Shown piece by piece: positions 8,922-14,477 of a stretch of DNA of 29,431 nt. Made by a program: the position numbers and the translations under genes. Under the pieces are notes generated by a model, which ran no database searches, was not told the origin of the DNA, and worked only from the letters and a program-made list of their open reading frames with translations. The stretch is from Streptomyces sp. NRRL S-1022 (GTDB taxonomy: Bacteria > Actinomycetota > Actinomycetes > Streptomycetales > Streptomycetaceae), in the NCBI RefSeq assembly GCF_000720135.1, contig NZ_JOIU01000047.1, forward strand, positions 1 through 29,431. The letters are read 5' to 3'. How positions within the stretch are numbered: the stretch's first letter is position 1; every line of letters starts with the position of its first letter.

Positions 8922-10678
8922 ATCTCCAGCAAAGCCACTTGCCACAGTGCGTTCGCTCCGCGCTTGGTGCGGTGTCGGTCGGGGGCCGCCAGGAGTCCGG
9001 CGACGTAGGAGTCCTTGAAGAGTCCGCGTCGCTTGGCCTCGGGGGCGCCCAGCGCCGCGCGCACCCTGTCCAGGACGGGTCCGGCCATATGGGTGATGGC
9101 CGGGACCGGGAAGTAGCCCTTGGGACGGTCGACCACGTCGCGGGGCAGCAGTTTGCGGCCGGCCTCCTTCAGGACGCCCTTGCCGCCGTCGGCCAGCTTC
9201 AGCTCCGGCGGGCACGCGGCCGCCAGCTCGACCAGTTCGTGGTCGAGGAACGGCACACGGGCCTCCAGGCCCCAGTCCATCGTCATGTTGTCGACCCGCT
9301 TGACCGGGTCGTCCACCAGCATGACATGGGTGTCGAGGCGCAGGGCGGCGTCGAGCGCCGTCTCCGCCCCCGGCGCCGCCATGTGCTCGCGGACGAACCG
9401 GCCGGAGACGTCCTCCCGCGGCAGCATGTCCGGTTGCAGCATCGCGGCGAGGTCGGCGTGCGGCCGGTCGAAGTACACCTCGGCGTACCGGTCGGGCTCG
9501 TCCTCGCGGGCCGCGGCGGCCAGCTCCGGGTACCAGTGGTAGCCGGCGAAGACCTCGTCGGCGCCCTGCCCGCTCTGGACGACCTTGACGCTCTTGGACA
9601 CCTGCTCGGACAGCAGGTGGAAGGCGACCACGTCGTGGCTCATCATGGGCTCGCTCATCGCGGCGACCGCCGCGTCCAGGGCCGTCGACACGCGCTGCGA
9701 GGGCACCACCAGCTGCTGGTGGTCGGTGGCGAACTCCCTGGCCACCAGGTCGGAGTAACGGAACTCGTCCCCCTCGGCACCGCCCTCCGCCTCGAAGCCC
9801 ACGCTGAACGTCGCCAGGTCCCGCTGCCCCTCGTCGGCCAGCAGGGCCACGATCAGGCTGGAGTCCAGGCCCCCGGACAGCAGGACGCCGACCGGCACGT
9901 CGGCGACCATCCGCCGCCGTACCGCGGTGCGCAGCGCCTCCAGCACCGCGTCCCGCCACTCGGCGGCGCCCATGCCGGCGTGCTCGGGGCGGCGCGTGTA
10001 CGACGGCTGCCAGTAGCGGTGCTCCTGGTAGGTGCCGTCCGGCTCGACCACCCGCACGGTGGCCGGGGGAAGCTTGCGCACCCCCGCCAGCACGGTCCGG
10101 GGCGCGGCCACGGTCGCGTGCCAGCTGAGGTACTGGTGCACGGCGACCGGGTCGAGCGAGGTGTCCACGCCGCCGGCCGCGAGCAGGGCGGGCAGCGAGG
10201 AGGCGAAGCGCAGCCGCCCCGGGGTCTCGGCCAGGTACAGGGGCTTGATGCCGAGCCGGTCGCGGCCGAGGATCAGCCGCCCGGTGCGGTGCTCGACGAT
10301 GGCGAAGGCGAACATGCCGTGGAAGTGGTCGACGCAGGCGGTACCCCACTGCCGGTACGCGGTGAGGACGACCTCGGTGTCGGAGGTGGAGCGGAACCGG
10401 TGGCCGAGGGCCGTCAGTTCCGCGCGCAGCTCCTTGTAGTTGTAGATGCACCCGTTGAAGACACCGGTGACCTCCTGCGCGGTGTCGGTCAGCGGCTGCG
10501 CCCCGCGCTCGGAGAGGTCGATGATCTTCAGGCGGCGGTGTCCCAGCGCGACGGCGTCCCGTGACCAGACGCCCTCGCCGTCGGGTCCGCGGGCGGCGAG
10601 CCGGTCGTTCATGCGTTCGACGGCCACAAGGTCGGGCCGCGTGCCGTCGAAGCGCATCTCTCCGCTCAGGCCGCACAT
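8897..10678 (-). CDS. Glutamine-dependent asparagine-synthetase-like amidotransferase (NAGGN-amidotransferase-like)
   Basis: 593 residues with an N-terminal class II (Ntn) glutaminase and a C-terminal PP-loop synthetase. The start is fixed by chemistry: the nucleophile must be Cys2, so translation begins at the ATG at 10678 (MCGLSGEM), not at the TTG six bases upstream. AGGGAGG lies about nine bases before this ATG. GHRRLKIIDLS and VFNGCIYNYKELR belong to the glutaminase, and LLSGGLDSS is the AMP-forming PP-loop. The wording of the N-terminal half reminds me more of the N-acetylglutaminylglutamine amidotransferases than of housekeeping AsnB, though I could not run an alignment. It would use glutamine nitrogen and ATP to turn a carboxylate into an amide. 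Between a GCS2-type ligase and an S9 peptidase, the likely acceptor is a small gamma-glutamyl or dipeptide-like product. The start overlaps a possible short upstream reading frame. Confidence 0.9.
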   Translation of the reverse strand: MCGLSGEMRFDGTRPDLVAVERMNDRLAARGPDGEGVWSRDAVALGHRRLKIIDLSERGAQPLTDTAQEVTGVFNGCIYNYKELRAELTALGHRFRSTSDTEVVLTAYRQWGTACVDHFHGMFAFAIVEHRTGRLILGRDRLGIKPLYLAETPGRLRFASSLPALLAAGGVDTSLDPVAVHQYLSWHATVAAPRTVLAGVRKLPPATVRVVEPDGTYQEHRYWQPSYTRRPEHAGMGAAEWRDAVLEALRTAVRRRMVADVPVGVLLSGGLDSSLIVALLADEGQRDLATFSVGFEAEGGAEGDEFRYSDLVAREFATDHQQLVVPSQRVSTALDAAVAAMSEPMMSHDVVAFHLLSEQVSKSVKVVQSGQGADEVFAGYHWYPELAAAAREDEPDRYAEVYFDRPHADLAAMLQPDMLPREDVSGRFVREHMAAPGAETALDAALRLDTHVMLVDDPVKRVDNMTMDWGLEARVPFLDHELVELAAACPPELKLADGGKGVLKEAGRKLLPRDVVDRPKGYFPVPAITHMAGPVLDRVRAALGAPEAKRRGLFKDSYVAGLLAAPDRHRTKRGANALWQVALLEIWLQTHGI

Positions 10679-10779
10679 CCGCAACCACCTCCCTGACGCG
10701 CGTAGGGGGCACGCGAGGTGCGCGGCGGTGCGGTGTGCGGCGGGCCGCCCACCGGTATGTGGCCGGAACTGATGGACAC
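10666..10779 (-). CDS. Possible 37-codon peptide overlapping the amidotransferase start
   Basis: A GTG at 10779 is preceded by AAGGAG (10790-10795, ten-base gap) and opens a 37-residue frame that ends at a TGA inside the amidotransferase gene, a 13-base overlap. The peptide begins MSISSGHIPVGG, is rich in Pro, Arg and Gly, and ends QGGGCGCAA with two cysteines. I do not recognise it. It could be a leader peptide whose translation couples to the amidotransferase, a precursor peptide, or chance. The good ribosome binding site and the stop/start overlap favour translation. No promoter evidence was found. Confidence 0.4.
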   Translation of the reverse strand: MSISSGHIPVGGPPHTAPPRTSRAPYARQGGGCGCAA

Positions 10780-10869
10780 GGTGGTTCTTCTCCTTCGTGA
10801 CGGGAGCGGGTGCGCAGCGTGGTTGCAGGGGGGTGCCGGGGCCGGGGCCCCGGGGTCGTGCCGCGGGCC

Positions 10870-12057
10870 TCAGCGGCCGGCGATCCCGGCCCGGCCGGCC
10901 CCGGAGGGGTGGGCGACGGGGCGCGCGGGGGAGGCGACGTGCCGGGCGGCGGCGGCCCGCCGGCGCGGCTGGTCGTCGCCCCGGGTCTCGGCGATCGCGA
11001 GATCGGTGCAGGCGAGCAGGTCGTCGGCTTCGGCGGCGCGGCGCATGCGGTGGGCGGCGCTGCCGGTGGCGAGCGCTCGCTCGGCGAGGTTCCGGACCGT
11101 GTCCCAGTCACCGGCGGCCTCCAGCGCCGGGCGTACCCGGGCGAGCAGGCGCCGGACGACGTCGGCCGCCGGTGCCTCGCGCCCGGTCCCGGGATCGATC
11201 AGGACCCCTTCCAGGCCCGACCGCGCGGCCCGCCAGGCGGCGGCGCGCAGCCACTCGTGCCGGCCCCGACAGGGGGGCGCGTCCGTCGTCTCCAGCCGCT
11301 CGCGCGCCTCGGTCACCAGGGCGCGGTAGAGCCCGGCGATCAGGACGACCGTCTCCGCCCGGGGGGAGGCGTCGCAGATGCGCAGTTCGAGAGTCTTCTG
11401 GTGGGCGGACGGCCGGATGTCGTGGTAGATCATGCCCGCGTCGCTGATGACACCGGAGTCGATCAGGCTCTGCACGGCCGCGTCGTAGTCGGCGGCGTCG
11501 GCGTAGCACCCGGGCGGGCCCGCGGTGGGCCAGCGCTGCCACACCATGGTCCGCCAGCTGGCATAGCCGGTGTCGGCGCCCAGCCAGAAGGGGGAGCTGG
11601 CGGACAGGGCCAGCAGGACGTGCAGCCACGGGGACACCTCGCACATGAGGCGTACGGCCAGGTCGCGGTCGGGCACGTCGACGTGGACGTGGGTCCCGCA
11701 GATCAGCTGCTCGTCGGCGATCATGCGGTATTCGTCGACCATGTGGCGGTAGCGGCGCCCGTCGGTCGGGCGGGTGTCCTGCGTGCGGGCCAGTGGGACG
11801 GTGCCGGCGGCCACCACGGCCAGCCCGTGGGCGCTCGCGGCGGCGTCGAGCCGGCGTCTGGCACGGATCACGTCGTCGTACAGACCGGCCAGGGTCTCGT
11901 GCACACCGCTGTTCGACTCGACGGTCGCCTGCTGCAACTCGGTCGTGAAGGCGCCTGGGGGGAGCTTTTCCAGCATGGTGTCGGCTCGGGGGGCGAGCAG
12001 GCCCGTCTCCACCTCGACGATGTGGAACTCCTCTTCCACTCCGATGCGAACGGTCAC
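10870..12057 (-). CDS. Carboxylate-amine ligase, GCS2/YbdK family
   Basis: A 395-residue member of the glutamate-cysteine ligase family 2 (YbdK-like), enzymes that activate a carboxylate as an acyl phosphate with ATP and join it to an amine. IGVEEEFHIVE opens the family's fold; GTHVHVDVP, the FWLGADTGYASWRTMVW block and KTLELRICDASP are the other family motifs. The GTG at 12057 (VTVRIGVEEEF) lies four bases after AGGAG (12062-12066); a longer start at 12096 would add thirteen residues that do not look like the family. The C-terminal 40 residues are a low-complexity Arg/Ala tail. It heads the minus-strand group, 90 bp before the small reading frame and 191 bp before the amidotransferase. The substrate is unknown. 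I infer that its product is the substrate of the next enzyme. Confidence 0.9.
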   Translation of the reverse strand: MTVRIGVEEEFHIVEVETGLLAPRADTMLEKLPPGAFTTELQQATVESNSGVHETLAGLYDDVIRARRRLDAAASAHGLAVVAAGTVPLARTQDTRPTDGRRYRHMVDEYRMIADEQLICGTHVHVDVPDRDLAVRLMCEVSPWLHVLLALSASSPFWLGADTGYASWRTMVWQRWPTAGPPGCYADAADYDAAVQSLIDSGVISDAGMIYHDIRPSAHQKTLELRICDASPRAETVVLIAGLYRALVTEARERLETTDAPPCRGRHEWLRAAAWRAARSGLEGVLIDPGTGREAPAADVVRRLLARVRPALEAAGDWDTVRNLAERALATGSAAHRMRRAAEADDLLACTDLAIAETRGDDQPRRRAAAARHVASPARPVAHPSGAGRAGIAGR

Positions 12058-12326
12058 GGCACTCCTAAGGTGACGGGCGAATGCTGACTGCCTCACCCGG
12101 GGAATCGGCCCGCTCGGCCGGTTACCGGAGACGGGCTGTGCACCTCCGACTTCCCACCTGACCCATTACTAAGCAGGAGTGCTCGTCGGAGCGTGTGATG
12201 TCACGAAAGAGCGGCCGGCGCGGAGCGCGCGGAAATCCCCGATTCGGAAAGAGGACGTTTGTACGAGCGCTGACGGTGCAGACGGGAGCTAACACAGTCT
12301 TTATGCGACGAGAGACGGAGACACTC

Positions 12327-12605
12327 ATGGGCATCATCGCGTGGATCATCATCGGCCTGCTCGCCGGTGCCATCGCCAAGGCCATCATGCCGGGCAAGGA
12401 CCCGGGCGGCATCATCATCACCATGCTCATCGGCGTGGCCGGCGGTCTGCTCGGCGGCTGGCTCGGCAAGGTGATCTTCCACGTCGACTCCATCGACGGG
12501 TTCTTCGACCTCTCCACGTGGATCGCCGCGATCGTCGGCTCCCTCATCCTCCTCGCCCTCTACCGCGTCATCACCGGCAACCGGCACTCGCACCGCCACG
12601 CCTGA
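12327..12605 (+). CDS. GlsB/YeaQ/YmgE-family small membrane protein
   Basis: A 92-residue protein that is almost all membrane-spanning: IIAWIIIGLLAGAIAKAIM, the glycine-rich IIITMLIGVAGGLLGGWLG and WIAAIVGSLILLALYRVI are three likely helices. The MPGKDPGG and GGLLGGWLG motifs are hallmarks of the transglycosylase-associated/GlsB stress-response family; the molecular function is poorly known. The ATG at 12327 has GGAG six bases upstream. The frame stays open further upstream, but those extra residues (from 12195) are basic and unlike the family. It is transcribed divergently from the ligase gene, has its own terminator, and is probably monocistronic. Confidence 0.9.
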   Translation: MGIIAWIIIGLLAGAIAKAIMPGKDPGGIIITMLIGVAGGLLGGWLGKVIFHVDSIDGFFDLSTWIAAIVGSLILLALYRVITGNRHSHRHA

Positions 12606-12645
12606 CCGGCCGACGCCGAAGCCGTCGTCGGCCCGTCCGCCGTCG

Positions 12646-12691
12646 GAAACTCCCCAGCCGCTCCCCCTCCAGGGAGCGGCTGGGGAGTTTC
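12646..12691 (+). terminator. Perfect 20-bp stem terminator after the GlsB-like gene
   Basis: Arms at 12646-12665 (GAAACTCCCCAGCCGCTCCC) and 12672-12691 are exactly complementary around a 6-base loop. The stem is A/T-rich at its base, so the descending arm ends AGTTTC and is followed by TT. This is a convincing intrinsic terminator 40 bp after the membrane protein and 100 bp before the Crp-like gene. Confidence 0.85.
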
Positions 12692-12778
12692 TTGATCGCA
12701 TGACGGGCCCCATCCGGCAGGAGAGAAAAGCCGGCGAACAGAAACGATCATCGCGTCCCGCGAGCCGCCGACGCGGTC

Positions 12779-12784
12779 TAGTTT
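12779..12784 (+). promoter_or_regulatory. Candidate -10 box for a leaderless Crp-family transcript
   Basis: TAGTTT ends seven bases before the ATG at 12791, and no ribosome binding site lies in front of that ATG. This spacing would put the transcription start at or next to the A of the start codon. No clear -35 hexamer is visible. Confidence 0.4.
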
Positions 12785-12790
12785 CGTCGC

Positions 12791-13444
12791 ATGAGCGAAG
12801 AAATTCGTGCTTCCACAACCCGGACACTGCGCGACCTCGTCCCCGTCGAGGCGTGGGACGAGCTGACGAGCGGCCGCCGCCGCATCCACCCGGCGGGAAC
12901 GGTCCTCCTCCGTCAGGGCGACACCGGGACGCACGTACTGGCACTGCTCCGTGGCCTGGTGAAGGTCGTCCGCAGGGACATCGACGGACGGGAGAGACTG
13001 CTGAGCTTCCGCGGACCCGGGGAGGTGCTCGGCGAGATGGCGGTACAGAACGACAGGATCCGGCTCGCCGACGTGCAGGCCATTAGCATATGCGAAGTTG
13101 CCTCTCTTCCCGCTCACACCTTCCGGCATTTCGTGGAGCGGCACGGCCTCCCGGGCAAGCTGGCCTGCCTGGCCAACGACCGCCTGTGGGAGCAGACCCA
13201 GGCCGGCGAGGGCGACCTCGACCAGCGGCTGGCGGGGGCACTGCTTCGCCTGGTGGCCATGTCGGGCGACCGCGTCTTCCGCCTCACCCGCACCGAACTC
13301 GCCCAGCACCTCGGAGCGGGCCGCAACTCCGTCAGCGACGCGCTGCGGCGCCTGGGCCCGAGCCGTGTGCGCGCCGACAAGACCTGCATCGAGGTCGTGG
13401 ACGAGCGCCGACTGCACGACGTCATGCGGCGGTACCCGGTCTGA
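12791..13444 (+). CDS. Crp/Fnr-family transcriptional regulator
   Basis: 217 residues. The N-terminal half is a cyclic-nucleotide-binding (cupin-like) domain: GTVLLRQGDTGTHVLALLRGLVKVV, then FRGPGEVLGEMAV, which matches the phosphate-binding cassette region. The C-terminal half is a winged HTH (FRLTRTELAQHLGAGRNSVSDALRRL). There are no Fnr iron-sulfur cysteines in the N-terminus. Whether it binds cAMP or another ligand cannot be told: GEVLGEMAV keeps Gly and Glu, but the Arg-Ser pair of E. coli CRP is not evident. No ribosome binding site precedes the ATG, and a -10-like box suggests a leaderless message. It lies directly upstream of a nucleotide-cyclase-homology gene, with a Crp-type palindrome in between, so it is the obvious candidate regulator of that locus. 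Confidence 0.92.
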   Translation: MSEEIRASTTRTLRDLVPVEAWDELTSGRRRIHPAGTVLLRQGDTGTHVLALLRGLVKVVRRDIDGRERLLSFRGPGEVLGEMAVQNDRIRLADVQAISICEVASLPAHTFRHFVERHGLPGKLACLANDRLWEQTQAGEGDLDQRLAGALLRLVAMSGDRVFRLTRTELAQHLGAGRNSVSDALRRLGPSRVRADKTCIEVVDERRLHDVMRRYPV

Positions 13445-13462
13445 CCGGCCGAGCCCCCTCCC

Positions 13463-13496
13463 CGCAGAAGCAGTGACGGCCGTCACTGCTTCTGCG
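13463..13496. promoter_or_regulatory. 34-bp perfect palindrome containing a Crp-type site
   Basis: Two 17-base arms meet without a spacer. The core GTGACGGCCGTCAC (13473-13486) fits GTG-N6-GNCAC, the site reported for Streptomyces Crp, and also the general GTGA-N6-TCAC form. It begins 19 bases after the stop of the Crp-like gene and 115 bases before the cyclase-like start. It could be the operator for the downstream operon, the terminator of the Crp gene (no T-tract follows), or both. Confidence 0.65.
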
Positions 13497-13563
13497 CACT
13501 GAGCGTGCACTGGCTCTCTCCCCGAGTGGCGAAGCTCGAAGGGCGTACTCACCAGCGCCCCTT

Positions 13564-13592
13564 GCCCGTCGGCAGCCCCGCTGCCGACGGGC
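13564..13592 (+). other. Leader hairpin before the cyclase-like gene
   Basis: GCCCGTCGGCAG pairs perfectly with CTGCCGACGGGC around CCCCG. The stem ends eight bases before the AGGAG (13601-13605) that serves the GTG at 13611, so it lies in the 5' untranslated region if the promoter is near the palindrome. It may be an attenuator or a stabilising structure. No riboswitch family was recognised. Confidence 0.45.
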
Positions 13593-13610
13593 CTTCGCAG
13601 AGGAGAGACA

Positions 13611-14477
13611 GTGCACAGCGACCGTTCCGGGCTGCCCGCGACCTCCGCGGCCCCTTACTCCCGCAGTCGTCCGCTTCCGCCGTACCGCGGGATTCTGGCC
13701 GTGGACCTGAAGGGCTTCACCGAACGCCCTGCCATCGATCACGAAGTGGTCAGCCGGGCGGTGCCCGAGGTCCTGAGAATCTCGCTCGAACGCGCCGGCC
13801 TGGCACGGCTGTGGTCCGACCGGCTGTTTCCCGCCACTACCGGCGACGGCTACGTCCTGGGCTTCGACCCCGCGTTGATGCCGCTGGTGATCCACCCCTG
13901 GCTGGAAACCCTGCAGGACACCGTCGCCGAACTGAACGTCCACGCTCTCGGCACGGCCCCGCTGCGGCTGCGGGTCGGGCTGCACATCGGGCCGCTGCCC
14001 GACAGCACGGACCCCTTCGGCGGCAACGGAACGGCGCGCACCGACACCCACCGGTTGCTCGACTCCCGTCCGGTCCGGGCCGTACTGGCCGAACACAACG
14101 AGAACATCACGCATGTGGCGGCCATCCTCTCCGACCGCTGCTACCAGGACGCCGTCGGCTCGGGATACACCGGACGCCACCGCGACTGGTTCCACGAGGT
14201 GCCGGCGACCGTGGACGGCAAGGCGTTCGCCCAGCGGGCCTGGCTGTACGTGCCGTCGCCCTCCGGTCCGCCGCCCGGCCGGACCGCCACGGCGGCCGGC
14301 ACCGCGCAGGCGGGCCGGGAGAAGGCCCGCGCAGCGACCGGCCGGCGCCGCGCCTTCACCTCCGTGCTCCGGGCCGAGCGGGGCATCATCAACACCGGCT
14401 CCGTCCACGGCGGCCAGCACCTGACCAGCCTGGACTCGTCCGTCCGCCCCGAGCCGGAGGGCGGCCATGACTACTGA
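13611..14477 (+). CDS. Nucleotide-cyclase-homology domain protein with C-terminal GxINTGxxHGGQ motif
   Basis: 288 residues from a GTG six bases after AGGAG. Residues 26-215 look like a class III nucleotide cyclase fold: ILAVDLKGFTER (Asp32) and TGDGYVLGF (Asp79) match the two metal-binding aspartates, and ARTDTHRLLDS lies where the Asn/Arg transition-state helix is expected. The lysine that usually precedes the GDG motif is absent (PATTGDG), and the NxAxR pattern is altered, so activity is doubtful. I recall a family of such proteins in actinobacterial signalling and conflict loci. A low-complexity Ala/Arg linker (220-250) leads to a C-terminal motif (258-276, GIINTGSVHGGQ) that recurs near the N-terminus of the next protein. 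The gene overlaps that next gene by 11 bases. It may be an effector or sensor whose tail docks on its neighbour; this is inferred. Confidence 0.8.
   Translation: MHSDRSGLPATSAAPYSRSRPLPPYRGILAVDLKGFTERPAIDHEVVSRAVPEVLRISLERAGLARLWSDRLFPATTGDGYVLGFDPALMPLVIHPWLETLQDTVAELNVHALGTAPLRLRVGLHIGPLPDSTDPFGGNGTARTDTHRLLDSRPVRAVLAEHNENITHVAAILSDRCYQDAVGSGYTGRHRDWFHEVPATVDGKAFAQRAWLYVPSPSGPPPGRTATAAGTAQAGREKARAATGRRRAFTSVLRAERGIINTGSVHGGQHLTSLDSSVRPEPEGGHDY
14382..14438 (+). other. C-terminal copy of the shared GxINTGxxHGGQ motif
   Basis: Residues 258-276 of the cyclase-like protein contain GIINTGSVHGGQ, followed after a few residues by LDS. It matches residues 31-49 of the next protein at 11 of 19 positions. 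The short glycine/asparagine-rich, beta-prone form resembles bacterial amyloid signalling (RHIM-like) motifs. The assignment is inferred. Confidence 0.6.

Noticed and set aside
10679..10684. TTG start two codons upstream in the amidotransferase
   Set aside because: It would place residues before the cysteine nucleophile, which must be residue 2 for Ntn glutaminase activity.
8922..11111. Extension of the S9 peptidase frame far upstream through the amidotransferase gene
   Set aside because: It would overlap the whole amidotransferase, and its product there is repetitive; ATG 8921 gives a normal-length peptidase.
12195..12326. N-terminal extension of the GlsB-like protein
   Set aside because: The extra residues are basic and unlike the family, and the ATG at 12327 has its own ribosome binding site.
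12791..13444. Fnr-type oxygen sensor
   Set aside because: The N-terminal cysteines needed for an iron-sulfur cluster are absent.
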